Source: Moniliophthora roreri (lineage: Eukaryota; Basidiomycota; Agaricomycetes; Agaricales; Marasmiaceae). From it: a stretch of 64,000 bases of DNA. The position numbers and the translations under genes are program-made. Positions 37,941 to 49,999 of this stretch are shown here, in pieces. Below the pieces are notes generated by a model. The model saw nothing but the letters and a program-made list of their open reading frames with translations, did not search any database and was not told the DNA's origin. How positions within the stretch are numbered: position 1 is the stretch's first letter; every line of letters starts with the position of its first letter. The DNA is taken from positions 1,674,001-1,738,000 of the forward strand of contig LATX02000001.1 in assembly GCA_001466705.2 (NCBI GenBank), read 5' to 3'.

Positions 37941-38023
37941 CCAATCAAATCGATCCGCGTAAATGACTCGGGGCATAAATGACTCATCATTGTTATGTTT
38001 GTTGAGGCATTGAGGCATATAAG
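37941..38023 (+). promoter_or_regulatory. Complete-looking core promoter without a recognised gene
   Basis: A CCAAT box (37941-37945), a TGACTCG and a perfect TGACTCA Gcn4/AP-1 site (37964-37970 and 37980-37986), an 8 bp tandem TTGAGGCA (38002-38017) and a TATAAG box (38018-38023) follow one another, then a pyrimidine-rich tract (38059-38110). This order is typical of strong fungal promoters on the + strand. Confidence 0.45.
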
Positions 38024-40276
38024 CCCAGCCCTGATTCTCCAGCCAGTTGTTTTGAATAGCCTTCTTTCTTCACCACCACCCACTTGGCCCAATTCCTTTC
38101 CCTCCTGCCTGCTGCTCTTCTACATATCCTGGTCTTGAATACCTGTAGTCCCTCCATCTCCTCTGAAAGCATACTTTACAGTCCATTATGGCGCTTGGAC
38201 TTTGAGATCCAGTTACCACGTATCGCTCTAGCTAACATAGACGAAACCGTCGGCATCGTAGTGCGTCTCCTCCTTCCTCCTTCCTCTAGTGATTTCTGTA
38301 CTCATATCCCTCGTAGTACTCTCTCCCTCTCTCGGTATATCTTGACGTTTTTATTTCTTCCATTCTTCCAAGACTTTCATCATCGTCCCCAGAGCTCGCC
38401 TCTCCTTACTCTGAGGACTACATCGTTCCAAGTTCCCGCCACTAGTCCTCCATGTTCACCACATCACCTCGCCCCTCCATCGTCTCGGTAATCAACGGCA
38501 CGCCGCACTAGATCTCATCGTCATATACAGCTCTTTGGCAGATGGGAAGCCTGTCCCTTCAACGTTCCCGACCCCCTTACCTATTGCATGCCACGTCGTA
38601 CGCCCGATATGGCATAAGTTCCTGAGTAAACGTTGACTCGGGGAATGTCAAGCTCAATATGGTCAGGTCTCACGAATCGTTCCCGTTGCCGGTATTCAGT
38701 CATCAGTACTGGTCTATGGAGGTGCCAGATGGTTTCTGGGTCATGGTCCCTGTAGACTGCTTTACTGGACTAAGGACGGAAGGACAAAAGGACAAAATTT
38801 ACGAATTCTCGTCTTGGAATCTGGTCTCAACAACTCCCTCGATTGTTACTCTCCAGTTGGACCAGTTGGGCGCATGCGCAGATCTTTGGTGGCTACTATT
38901 TCTGCTAGACAGTCGATGTCACAGCACGAAGCTGCAGAAAATGCAAAATCCAAATTGTGGATGAATTGTGAGAATTCATACCAATATAGCCGGAATTTGA
39001 GCACAATATGACACCCTGTAAATTGTTTCAAATGTCCCAGAAAACACAGGCAATCCATCACAATACGAGCGACAATTTACATGAAATTTCCAACAATATT
39101 TACTATAGAATTCTCGACAATATGACCAGAATATACCCGCGCAGGTGAACCTGCCTCATCCTGAATCCAGGGAGCATTTCGTGACCTACTCCACCGATAG
39201 CATTCCTACTTATCTAAACGACTTGACAATTTCTGATGAATGTTTATACTGAATGCAAGTACCACCTATCGAAGTGCGTATCAGCGCCTTTTATAATATC
39301 AAAAACTGTACGAGCGACTCACCATTACTGCCCGCACCCTGTCATTAAATAATCTCTACCAACCCATCCGCGTAGTCACACTCCTAAGGAGACAAAAAGT
39401 CAGCTTGTGTTACGGCGGACATGAATAACACGGACAGTGTACCAAAGATGATCCGAGTAATGACTGCGAGCAACGAAGTACGCAGAATGATTTTCAAGCA
39501 GTCGAAATACCGGATGCCTCATCGTAGCCTTGTGAATAAGGAACCGTTTCCCGGAATGTGGAAGGGGCTTAGCCTGTGGATTTATCAATGGCTAGATTGA
39601 TGGTCTAGGGTGATTGGACTCACCGCGACCTTGAAATTGACTATTTGCACTAATATCAGACCTTCAACCCACCAATCGCAGATTCGGCCGTTCGTTGGAG
39701 AGAAAGCGCGTCGAAGCCGTCAGCCTTCGATCTGTAAGTCAGTAAGGTAAAGACAGAGTATGACTCCCATGAATAACTCACTATAGATGACTCAGGGATT
39801 ACCCTGAAATGGCAAGGCTGAGTGAGTAGGATAGGTACGGTGTTGCGCGTCGACGCGTCAACATGGTGGTGTTAGGAGAAGGGATGATGACGTGACGTGG
39901 CAACAATCACAACTTGGCGACTTGAAATCGAGATCCAAATTCCGGGAATATTCTCTCGTTTTGTCGAGCTCTTAGAAATCTTTGACAATTTGGCATAATA
40001 CAGCGAACGGTCTGGAAATTTTCATAGATTTTGCTTGTTTTCCGGAATTTACTAAAATATGGAAAATCAAAATTCTGCGGCTTCGTGCTGTGTGTGGTCC
40101 TGGTAGTTTCTATTTAGTGAAATATCACCCCTTCTCCTAAACACAGCTCCGTATGTTCTGATCGAATGAGGCGGAAATCAAGTGGGGCTCATTTTCAAGG
40201 ATTTTTGGGGCACATACCTTGTCACCTGCTACCACAGCGTCGACGTCATGCGATGCCTAGAGCTCCTGCTAAAGAA
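38024..40276. other. Gene-poor region, nothing recognised
   Basis: No protein family is recognised in 2.2 kb. A frame open from 38084 to 38491 has no ATG; the first ATG-containing frames are very short. The part 38950-40100 is AT-rich and repeats words such as TTGACAATTT (39223 and 39981) and ACAATAT. It could hold a spliced lineage-specific gene, a non-coding transcript or decayed mobile DNA. The sequence does not decide. Confidence 0.35.
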
Positions 40277-40284
40277 TATATAAA
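40277..40284 (+). promoter_or_regulatory. TATA box of the metallothionein gene
   Basis: TATATAAA lies 73 bp before the ATG, at the expected distance for a fungal TATA gene. Metallothionein genes are usually TATA-driven and metal-inducible. No exact copper-element match was found nearby. Confidence 0.6.
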
Positions 40285-40356
40285 GCGGTCCCAGAATCGG
40301 GGGAGTCTTAGAAACTTGACTGAAACCACCACCACAACGAAAGCTAAACCACAAAC

Positions 40357-40562
40357 ATGATTGCTGTAGGTTATATCTCTTGATTTTCTTCCACGGTTTC
40401 GCTAATCTTACCCTTCTTTAGACTGAACTTGCTATTGTCGATGCCCACTGCGGCAGCTCAACTTGCAACTGCGGCGAAAAGTGAGGTCTCATAGCCTTAT
40501 TCTTATCGTCATCCTTATGCTTTTTCAGCTGTGCCTGCAAACCTGGAGAGTGCAAGTGTTAA
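40357..40562 (+). CDS. Metallothionein, 33 residues, seven cysteines
   Basis: Tiny copper-thiolate protein that buffers Cu(I). Three exons, 40357-40365, 40422-40480 and 40529-40562, sum to exactly 34 codons with a TAA. The protein has seven Cys in the pattern C-x4-C-x-C-x3-C-x-C-x4-C-x-C in its last 21 residues (CGSSTCNCGENC then CACKPGECKC) and no aromatic residue. This spacing and the Cys count match small fungal Cu-metallothioneins such as that of Neurospora. Introns of 56 and 48 nt have good GT-AG ends, and intron 1 has a CTAAT branch-like site. A TATA box is 73 bp upstream. The three Lys and the CxC pairs fit the family; metal preference is inferred. Confidence 0.88.
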
Positions 40563-40746
40563 GCTTGATCATCAGTCTGATGAATGTAGCAGTGTAACTG
40601 TTGTGTAACTATTGTATATGGAATGAAGAGGATTCATGTTGTCTGCCCAGCCTGAGTCTCCATGATACAGTACCATCACACCAGCGTCATACGCTGCAAG
40701 CTATCGGAAGACGTATGTGTGATATTACAATAGAAAAACTTCTAAT

Positions 40747-41587
40747 CTAATCCATTCTGCCCTTGAGTGTACGACTGATGACTTTGTCCTTCGTACTGAG
40801 AGAAATGAGGAACCCCGTCAACCTGAAAAAGCAAAGCAGTACTCACATAACATGCACTTGTACTCCCCAGCCTGAGTATGCGTCTCGATCGACAGCGTTC
40901 AGCATTGTCTGTGATATTGTCTCAAACAAGTCCTCCGGCTCCAGATCCGGCTCCCAAAGTCCCTCGGCAACACCATACAATTTGGAGCTCGCAGTCCCCG
41001 CAACGACAAAATCTTTGGCAAAGTTCAGACAGCCGATCAAATCAGTTGCTGCGATGAAGGGCTTGAGACCACCCGAGGGTGTTTTGGACATGCCTGCCAT
41101 GACAGGCTCGATGAAGAATGGACCGAAGCGACGTTCGTACAATGTAGAGGAGACTAGGTGGGCAAAGATTTCAGGCTCGATCTCGCGTTCTTCTTTGATT
41201 GTGTACATGTTAACTCTGTATCTGAAGAGTTCTCGTCTGCGAGAGATGATTATTAGAAGATTGAAGGTATGAGTTCTTGATCAACTCACAGAGTCGTTAC
41301 ATCTGTAGCAAGTCCCGGCAATCCTAGATAGATTCGATCGGAGACAGGGAATATCTAGCATTGAGAATGAATGAGCATCCGAGTACTACGAAATTGTTAG
41401 ACAGTTTACTTTCTGGAAGTTGGATGAAATTCCGAGAGCCTGGTTTCCTAGGCGCAAATCGCAGGCAATGGCAACACAATCCTTCCCGACCATGGCTATG
41501 ACGGAGCCACCGTTATATTCCATTATCGACTGCAAATGAAAGATAAGTATGTTATGAATAACAAAGATGAGTACATTTACTGACCAT
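40747..41587 (-). CDS. PUP3: Proteasome subunit beta type-3
   Basis: Non-catalytic beta-3 subunit of the 20S proteasome. The protein begins MSIMEYNGGSVIAMVGKDCV without the catalytic Thr, as expected for beta-3, and carries CVAIACDLRLGNQALGISSN, DRIYLGLPGLATDVTTL, FAHLVSSTLYERRFGPFF, and GWGVQVHVI. The last exon gives the conserved TKDKVISRTLKGRMD terminus. The first exon is a lone ATG codon at 41585-41587, joined across an intron to the SIMEYNGG exon. About 205 residues. It diverges from the WDR70 gene with 169 bp between start codons. Confidence 0.94.
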
Positions 41588-41756
41588 GATGGGTAAATGA
41601 AAGAGTAAAAAATCGGGACGAAGGTTATACTGAACAATACGCGTTCAATGTCAGTTTGAGTACGCGCGTCCGTGGGAATCCTAGCCTTTGCCTGAACAGG
41701 CCGCACTTGACCTTGCGTGCGACGGCACGGCACTCTCTGCAGCTTATTCCCTCAAG

Positions 41757-44161
41757 ATGGGCGACGAAATAGACGTCTTCGCAGCCATGGGTATCTCAGG
41801 ATTCGGGAAAGCCACTCCTAAAAGACAACTTGACCCTAAGCGCTTTGACAAGACGAAGCGTGGTGCAGTGCGTGTATTATTTTTATTTACGACGGGCAGT
41901 CTAAATTAATGTACATGTTAGCAGACAACGTCCGAGGGGCCAACCGGGAGCGCTGAAGCATCTACATCTGGAACTTCTAAAGAGAAGGGAGGAGAACCTC
42001 AACCTCCTGCGAAGGATGTCGTAGAAGAAAGGTCGCCGGTTAGCGCAGCAAAGGACGAAACAGAGCAACCTGAAGAGCCTGAATACGACCCTTCAGATGA
42101 TGAAGATGACAGCGATTTACCCCAATTTCCAATCACCCACGAACTCCTGCTCAAGGACCACACCAAAGTCGTCTCAGCGCTGGCACTCGATCCTTCAGGA
42201 GCCCGAGTCGCTTCTGGCTCCCACGACTATGATTGCAAGCTTTGGGATTTTGGTGGTATGACCATGGATGCGAAGCCCTTCAAGAGCTGGGAACCTGCTG
42301 GGTCTTATCATGTACGTGTCTCCGCACTAGGATATATCGGTCTGCTGAACATGCTTCGCTCAGATTCACGATATTAAATACTCCAATGACGGCCAAAAAT
42401 TTCTTGTCGTATCTGGAACGACGCAAGCCAAGCTGTACGACAGGGATGGAGAAGAATTGTACGTCATGTTCAGTCGACTAGGGAGCAGGATAGCCTCACC
42501 TGACTATCAGGGCAACATTCATCAAGGGTGACCCATATATCCGTGATATGAAGCATACAGCGTACGTGCCCGTCTTTCAGTGGACAGGGTAGCCCTGACA
42601 TTTTTTTCCCCAACTTAGTGGCCACGTCGGCGAAGTCACATCATGTTGCTGGCATCCGAGAGATTCGCAAATTTTTATCACCTCGTCGGCTGATTCAACT
42701 ATTCGGTACGCCCGCCCGCTCCTACTACACCTGTCAACGCCCGGTCTAATACTTCTGTTGCCATCAGTATCTGGGACGCTGAGAATAAGCGAAAGCAAAA
42801 GTCGGTGATTGTGGTGAAATCAAAGGAACGGGGTGCTCGAACCAAGGTGATATCATGCGCATATTCGCCCGATGGAGGCCTCATTGCAGGAGGTGAGTGG
42901 TCTGGTGAAAATGTTCTGCCTACAACTCACTGTGTCGCAGTGTGCTTGGATGGGGCTTTTCATATGTGGAACACGAATTCCAATTTTGTGAGACCTAATC
43001 TATCCATTGAGGGTGCCCATGCGAAGCAATCAGAAACGGGCTCAACGGTATTTTCGGTAGATGGACGCACGGTCCTCACCAGGGGTGGAGATGACACTGT
43101 AAAACGTGAGTGTTGCCCTCTATAAATACTAATCAACGTTGGCTGACAGCGTCCTATCAGTATGGGATATACGATCATTCAAGAAGCCCGTCGCTGTTCG
43201 CGACGACCTGGCAACGCTCTATCCCAACACCAATGCTGTTTTCAGCCCTGACGAGAAATACATTATTACAGGAGCCGGTGCGACACAAAAGGGAAGGAAG
43301 GGCCGTTTGATGTTTGTGAGCAAGGAGAGTCTGGAAACCGTCAAAGAACTGGAAGTCAATTCCACACCAGTGAGAGTTTTCTGGCATTCCAAGATTAATC
43401 AGGTATGTTCTTTCATCAACTTGCCTCGTGAGGTGATACTCACGTCGTGTAGCAGATTGTAACCGGATTATCGAGTGGGCAAATCTGTGTGCTGTACTCA
43501 CCGACGACATCCTTGAACGGTGCCAAACTAGTGTTGAACAAAGGACCACCGAGGAAGGTCACTGTGGAGGACATGTCGGATGCATTGGCTGCTCCCGCAA
43601 TCCTTACACCACACGCGTTACCGATGTTCCGAGACGGAGATGGCATAGCAAGAGGGAGTAAACGGAAAAGAGATAAGGACAGGATGGATCCCCGGAAAAG
43701 CAGGCGGCCAGAACTTCCGGTCACGGGTCCTGGAAAAGGAGGTCGTGTTGGTGCCAGTGCAACACAGCACATTGTGCAGAATCTCGTGCGGGACACAACG
43801 AGAGACGAAGACGTGAGTTTCTGATTCGGGTTGTGGCTTATGTCATGACCGATGTCACTCTGAGGCTGGATGCTTTACTAACGGAGGTCGTGTTTTTACA
43901 ATTTAGCCTCGAGAAGCGCTGCTCAAGTACGCAAAGGCTGGAGACGAAGACCCGCAGTGGACCGCAGGTGAGTATCTCGCCCTCGCCCTCGCTTCAACAA
44001 AAATTTTTCTTGTCATCTATGACACGTGTCTATTTGTTGTTTGGTCCTGGGTGCTGACGCGTCCTCCGTATTTTTTCTTCCCCTTTCCAGCATGGCGTCA
44101 GAACCAGCCCAAGCCCGTCTTTGCAGAGGTCCCAGAGCAAGAGGAAGAGGAAGAAAAGTAG
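41757..44161 (+). CDS. WDR70: WD40 protein WDR70 (gastrulation defective 1 homologue)
   Basis: Nuclear WD40 protein; relatives in animals and fission yeast act in chromatin-linked DNA repair. The N-terminus (MGDEIDVFAAMGISGFGK) is the conserved WDR70 start. An acidic linker follows (EYDPSDDEDDSDLPQFPITH), then WD repeats: DHTKVVSALALDPSGARVAS, YDCKLWDFGGM, GHVGEVTSCCWHPRDSQIFI, STIRIWDAENKRKQKSV, KVISCAYSPDGGLIAG, VCLDGAFHMWNTNS and LWDIRSFKKPV. The C-terminus has PREALLKYAKAGDEDPQWTA followed by an acidic end. About 620 residues, nine or ten introns. Start and stop are well supported. Confidence 0.92.
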
Positions 44162-44520
44162 GAAGACGCTGCCTGAAAAGGACAGACACTTGCAATGGAA
44201 AAAAAGGGGAGTGGACCCTGCGCTAGTTTTTGTTTATTTTTATTTGCTCAGAATGCTTGAGCAAGGATTGGGCTTTTTACGAGGATTTCTGCAGAACAGA
44301 AAAGTCAGAGGGATACGGAGTGTCTGTTCAAGCACTGACTGTACAATACAGTAGGTTTGAGCATGAATCGAGCGAAGAAATCGTCTTCTATGGATGCCGT
44401 GGGGTACTTTCCTTTTGCGGAGCCTGAATTTTTTCCGGCCCTTCATAAGCCTGACCTTGCTCAGTGCACTCTTGCCCCCGTAAAATTCTGTCGTCACGCT
44501 GTGACTGTCACACCCTACCC
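44162..44520. other. Intergenic, WDR70 3' end and BET promoter
   Basis: Tandem spacer of 359 bp. T-rich near 44225-44260, in keeping with a 3' UTR. Nothing else is recognised. Confidence 0.4.
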
Positions 44521-47267
44521 ATGAACGACCGCGTCGAAGTCCTCGAGCCCATCGTCAACGGCGTCGACAAACCCAACGGCATTCATGACCATCACTCTCC
44601 AATATCCCCTGTCGACATCGTTTTAGACCAAGAAGGCCAAGATCCCGAAAGCAACGCGCGGAGTGAACCTTTGAAACCCATCAGCCCGAGTCACACCCCC
44701 AAAGACGCGTCTCTCGTCCCTCAAGCTGGCTCGCCCCAGGATCCAGGTGTGTCCCAGGTGTTGTCTAATTGTCCTTTGATATCCTAATACATTATTTTCC
44801 AAGAATCCATACCAATCGACCCGCCAACGGGCACGCCGCCACCACCAACCGGTCAACTCCTAGATGAAGTTCGCGCCGCTGAAAATCAAACACCTACATC
44901 ATCGCAGCCTCTCAATGGCTCACATGTGAACGGCTCCGACATTATAATGGGCGATCATGAAGAGCATACACCAGCAACTACACCGGGAGTGTCAGGTTCA
45001 ACAACAAGCGGAACGGCGGAGTCTCTCGGATCATCTACATCGCATACGACCCCAAACGAAGGTCCAGGAGACGATGAAGACGGACCACGTCCAGCGAAGA
45101 GAGCGAGAGTTCACTCTGATGCTGACAAGGCTTCACTTGCGCATGTAAGCCCCATCTCCTCATGGGCGTCGTTTGCGGGGATGCTAACTTCAGTCTCCGC
45201 CAAAGTCTGCTACACCACCACCACTGTCGACCATCACATCTTCTAATAGCGCGACTCCCGTTCCTCCACCATCGGCCAAGGCTGAAACTTCTACACCTCC
45301 CCCGACCACTGCCGATTCAATAATGAGCGATAGCACATCGACACAGCAGAATCATCCTTTATCCGAATCGCCCTCGTTGAACGTACAACAGTATCGTTTC
45401 TGTCAGTCCACTATCCGGACTTTGAAGAAGATGAAAGATGCTGGCCCATTTCTCAGACCCGTCGACCCCGTCGCGCTCAATATTCCTCACTACCCTTCCA
45501 TTGTCAAGCATCCCATGGATTTCTCTACTATTGAGCGCAAACTCACAGCCTCGAATCCTGCAAAGCCCGATCCTAATCCCGCGAATCCGCGATACATGAC
45601 TGCTGAGGAGTTTATTGCTGATATCAAGCTAATCTTCAGCAACTGCCTGCTTTTCAACGGGCCTGACCATGTAGTCACTGCGATGGGGAAGAGGGTTGAA
45701 GAAGTGTTCGATAAACAGATCAAGAACCTTCCGCCTGTAGAGGTTCGTGGACGGTATTCCTTTAATGTATATATTGCAACTGATGTCCGGTTTCAGCCTC
45801 CCAAACCAGTTGTTGTCAAGAAGCAATCGACACCGCCTCGCCCCATTGCTGCTGCTCCCCCTCCTGCTGCCCCCGCTGCTGCTGCCGCCGCCAAGAAATC
45901 ACAACAACCTCGAAGGCCATCGACGTCTGTTCCAGTGATTCGTCGATCTGATGCAGCTGTTGACCCGGTTGGTCGTCCGAAACGCGAAATTCATCCTCCA
46001 CCTCCAAAAGACCTGGCCTACAGCGATGCCCCGAAAAAACCTCGGAAATCAAGACAGCTCAAGGACGATGGCACTGTCGAACAGCTCAAGTATTGTGCTC
46101 GAGTTCTTGCTGACTTGCACAAAAAGCAATACTACCACATTGCCAATCCCTTTTATGAGCCAGTCGGTTAGTGTCATCATAATTGTCTTCTGATCCCTGC
46201 TTAGGATTGCCTTTGCCTTTAGATTGGGTCAAGCTGGACATTCCCACGTATCCCAAAATTATCAAGAAACCAATGGATCTGTCCACGATGAGGAGGAAAC
46301 TGGAGGGTGGCGAATACTCGTCTGCACAGAGGTTTGCCGATGACTTCAAACTCATGATACGGAACTGCTTTACATTTAATCCCTCCGGTACACCTGTTAA
46401 CCAGGCAGGTATCGAGCTTCAACGCGTGTTTGATGATAAGTGGAAGCATCTACCGCCACTTCATCCGCCCAGCGACGATGAAGATGAGGAGGATGACGAT
46501 AGTGACAATGCTCATGATCGTAAATACTTAATCTATCTGTCTCGAGGTATTTATCTGATCCCGAATACTTTTAGGTACGATCCACGAGCTCGAAAGTCAA
46601 ATCGAAAACCTTCGTGGTACAATCGCTTCAATGAAGCAGCAGAAGCAGGAGAAGAAGAAGAAGAAGGAAAAGAAGGAGAAGGTACCTGTTCCTTCGACCT
46701 CAAAGGCTGTTCCCAAGCCGCCGAAGACCTCGACGTCGTCCAGCAAGAAGAAATCGAAGAAAACCATTTCTGATGATGATGTCTTGTCGTTCGAGCAGAA
46801 GAAGGATCTTAGTGAGGCTATCGCAACGCTCGAAGGCAGCAAGTTGGAAAGGGTCATTCAAATCATCCACGAAGGGGTACCAGAAATACGAGATGTTAGT
46901 AATCCTTTGAATATTCATCTACCCGCTGATGACACTTGCTTTGTAGAGCACTGAAGAGATTGAACTAGAGATAGACACACTACCAGCGCCTGTGCTCACG
47001 AAGCTGTACAATTTCGTCATTCGGCCACTGAAAACAGCGCCGCCCAAGAGAAGTCGACCCGGCAAAGGGACTGGAACTGGTGGTCTGAAGCGGAAGAGCA
47101 TGGACGAGGACGTGGAAGCGGAGAAGATCCGGCAGCTCGAACAGAGGATGGCCTTATTCGAGCAGGGACCAAGCAGTGCAGCACCACCCGTCGCTCAACG
47201 AGGACATGACAGTGATCAATCCTCAGACTCGAGCTCAGATTCGGATTCTGGGAGTGACTCTGAGTAA
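44521..47267 (+). CDS. BDF1: BET family double-bromodomain protein
   Basis: Chromatin reader of acetylated histone H4, associated with TFIID in yeast. A 260-residue Pro/Ser/Thr-rich N-terminus precedes bromodomain 1 (RTLKKMKDAGPFLRPVDPVA, ALNIPHYPSIVKHPMDFSTI, CLLFNGPDH with the acetyl-lysine Asn). An Ala/Pro-rich linker (45846-45891) follows, then bromodomain 2 (DWVKLDIPTYPKIIKKPMDL, CFTFNPSGTPVNQAG, Asn kept). After an acidic DDEDEEDDDSDN segment comes a coiled coil and Lys-rich region, then the NET domain (LSFEQKKDLSEAIATLEGSK, EIELEIDTLPAPVLTKLYNF). It ends in a Ser/Asp tail. About 750 residues. Both domains look functional. Confidence 0.94.
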
Positions 47268-47655
47268 TTGTTATCTGTTTTCGATCTCGATTTTTGGTTC
47301 TGTTCGTGTTTATAGGTTTCATTCGTTTCCCCTTTCTTTGACCTACATTATATGGACCTCTCGGGCCATTTCTTTTGGTTTCTTCACCTTCGATGCCCTT
47401 GATCTCCTCTCCCTCGCCCTTACAGATTCTTGCACACCGCGACACATAACACGTTAGGGTCTTCGAAGGGGATGTAATCCTTCTTGTTACTGGTAGTAGT
47501 AATTCATTGTTCCTCGCATCCTTTTCATTACTGTTACAACCTTCGAGTACTATTTAGTATCTTATGCTTCGCTCCAAAATCAATCAAGGTGCTCAATCCA
47601 ATATGGGAGGGTATACATATTGAGAGCGAAAACACAGCGAGAAACGATAAGGGAA
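47268..47655. other. Convergent 3' spacer
   Basis: Tail-to-tail spacer between the BET gene and the G-patch gene, T-rich on the + strand. No gene or RNA is recognised. Confidence 0.4.
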
Positions 47656-49177
47656 CTACCTGCGTTTTGCGTTGCTCTTCTGAAACTGCTGCCATCCACC
47701 ACGACCAGTGCTATTATGCGACTGTGACTCTGACTGCGACTGCGACTGCGACTTGGGTACTGACGTAGAAGACAAGACAGACACAGCCGAATCAGGTGGA
47801 ACTGAATTCGAGTTCCAACTAGATGACGGCAACGTTTGCTGAACGGGTGCTGGAGGCTGTGGGACCGCAGCAGGCAAAGGTGTAGAGGTTTCTGTAGGGC
47901 CTGGTGCAGACACCGAGGTGTCCAAAGACGTCCAACCACCTGTGCGAAAAGCAGGTTGTGATGTGGCAGATGACTGATGAGATGCACTACCTGGAAACGG
48001 GGATTGTATGGTGGAAGATGGTGGCGGGTGCGGTGATTCGACGGGTGGCGGAGGGGATTTTGAGATAGAAGTGGTTGACGAGCCAACTGTGGCCCAGCCG
48101 GACTTCTTGAAGCCCGACAGACTGCCAGAGCTAATCGACGACCAGCTGCCACCACTAGACTGACCACTAGTGCTAGCAGTTCCGCCTATAGATTCCAAAG
48201 ACACTGTCGGTGTAACTGTGCCCACCAACGAAGTGGAAGACTGCTTCGATATCTTAATACCACTCGCAGCGGCCATTTTCCTAAGCTCTTTTTCTTCGCG
48301 TTTCCTCTCCTTCTCCTTTCGCTTATCAATCTCAGCCTGAGGCTTCAGCCGTATATTAGCTTGCATGTCCTTGGCACGAGCCTTGTGGTGATGCGCATAC
48401 GAATTTGTATGTTCATCATATTGGGCCACGTTCTGGAACTGTTTGTCACATAAGGTGCAGTAAAATGCCCTAAGGGTGTCGGATAACTCAGACGCAAGCG
48501 CTGAGCGCCGTGCAACGGCATCCTGGGAGAGAGATGAATATGAGTAAGGATAGCCAAGACCATAGTTTGTGACGATACGAACTTCTCGAGCTTGGCGTTG
48601 TTCTTGGGTTTCCTTCTGCTGACGTTCAGAGTCGAGTTCACGTCGCTGGGATACGGTGCTTTCGATCATGCGAACATCTTGATTGGCCTTCCCTATACCG
48701 GTGGAGTCGGATTTCATTTGGAATGGTATTGGGTCGACGCGAGCTGAGACTCGTTGAGCATACGACGCTTTCAGTAGACATAATGTACATCTTACCGTCT
48801 GCAGACAATCCCAGTGGTTGACCCTCTGTCCAACCAAGCTTTGCTAGCATTGCGAAACCTCTATTGGTTGACTTGATTTTGGTTTCCACCGTAATAACTT
48901 CGCGTGCGGGTGCTCGAACATATTCATCGTACTTGTTGACGTCTTCATCTACTTCCATGGCGTCTGGGGGAGGAGATGGTGTCCGAGACGCGATAGAAAT
49001 GTCATCATCTTCATCATCGTCTTCCGGTCTTGGGTGCTATTGGGGATGAAGGAAAAATAGAAAGAAGTAGGGAGTATATCAGCAATATAAACGCAATGAG
49101 AGTACCTTGAGAGATTTGGGCTGCTCTGGCCGAGTAAGAGGAATTGCGTTCCATCGAGCTATGGTTGACTGCGACAT
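47656..49177 (-). CDS. G-patch and C2H2 zinc finger protein (GPATCH8-like)
   Basis: Probable nuclear RNA-processing factor. The first exon (MSQSTIARWNAIPLTRPEQP) starts at 49177. The G-patch follows: GFAMLAKLGWTEGQPLGLSADG spliced to RVDPIPFQ and STGIGKANQDVR, then a C2H2 finger of the matrin/U1-like type, FYCTLCDKQFQNVAQYDEH with a second His pair in SYAHHHKARAK. A basic coiled coil and a 200-residue Ser/Thr/Pro-rich tail follow. The end has an SQ hexanucleotide repeat (47720-47753). G-patch proteins usually activate DEAH helicases. The family is sure, the exact orthologue is not. About 430 residues. Confidence 0.85.
47720..47753. repeat. Short hexanucleotide-type repeat coding for Ser-Gln
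   Basis: Imperfect tandem (GACTGC) units encode an SQSQSQSQSESQS run near the C-terminus of the G-patch protein on the minus strand. It is likely length-variable between strains. Confidence 0.7.
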
Positions 49178-49334
49178 TGCAATGGGAGGAAAGTCGAACG
49201 GCAACAGGCAGGCAGTTGTCCAGCGTGACCTTGCTATCAATTTAAATTTCCAGGCTGACCCCGACCTGGGCGCTTATGCTTTTCAGCTCTTGTCTACGAA
49301 CCACATCCTTGAAGCATCTTCCATAACTTGGAGC

Positions 49335-49999
49335 ATGCTGAAACGACAGAGACCCTCTTCTCCTTCTCCTGCTAGCTTCCCATCTGCAGAGTCATTCACA
49401 GAATCGACACCTGATGCAAAACGGCGCAGAGTTCTGCCACCAACTCTTGATGGCAAATTGAGAGGCTGGGAAACACCACGGTATTGCCATCACAGTGACT
49501 GCGACGACGACGACAACTTTGAAGAAATCGATGGAGAAGAGGACGCGTCTGGCTATAACAGTGCCTCCACAGTGCTGAACGACTCCCTTTACAAATCCAC
49601 CAATGACTTTTTGCATCAGCTGCACGCCTTGCAACGTCATCGCCTCCTGTTCACCCAGCCCCAGGCAGGAACACCGAAAGCAGATTGCCCTCGACCTCTT
49701 CCCTATCCTCAGTCAGCTCCAACTCATCCCTCGTCGCAGTGGCAAGCAAATTCTACACGTGATCTCAATCATATGCGTTCTCCTACCAGCATGGAAGCGG
49801 GAGTTGATCACTCGACGCATGCAGAGCGCGCGGAACATAATGATGAAACACAACTGGTGAGAGATCGATATGAGGACACAAACAGGTTCGTATAGGCGGT
49901 CTGTCCTTGACCGGTCTCCATTCATCTGCATCTGTATACAGGATGCTGGGTTCCCTGTTCCTTTCGAGACGCCGTGAATTGGGTGACAATGAACGGTGA
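49335..49999 (+). CDS. Hypothetical protein, disordered, nuclear-looking
   Basis: A two-exon frame of about 200 residues begins MLKRQRPSSPSPASFPS, has a basic cluster (DAKRRRV) that could be a nuclear signal, an acidic stretch (CDDDDNFEEIDGEED), a Leu-rich helix (STNDFLHQLHALQRHRLLF) and ends MLGSLFLSRRRELGDNER after an intron whose splice keeps the frame. The frame runs further upstream without a stop, but this ATG fits best and is 157 bp from the divergent G-patch start. No family recognised. The helix plus C-terminal splice argue that the gene is real. Confidence 0.6.

Noticed and set aside
38084..38491. A 136-codon open frame after the orphan promoter
   Set aside because: It begins with a non-ATG codon, has a low-complexity Ser/Pro end and shows no recognised domain or splice logic.
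40140..40356. Copper-responsive element in the metallothionein promoter
   Set aside because: The GCTG cores present on either strand do not fit the surrounding consensus.
48960..49030. G-patch protein starting at the internal Met of DAMEVDED
   Set aside because: An upstream exon starting MSQSTIARW with a good donor splices in phase and extends the protein.
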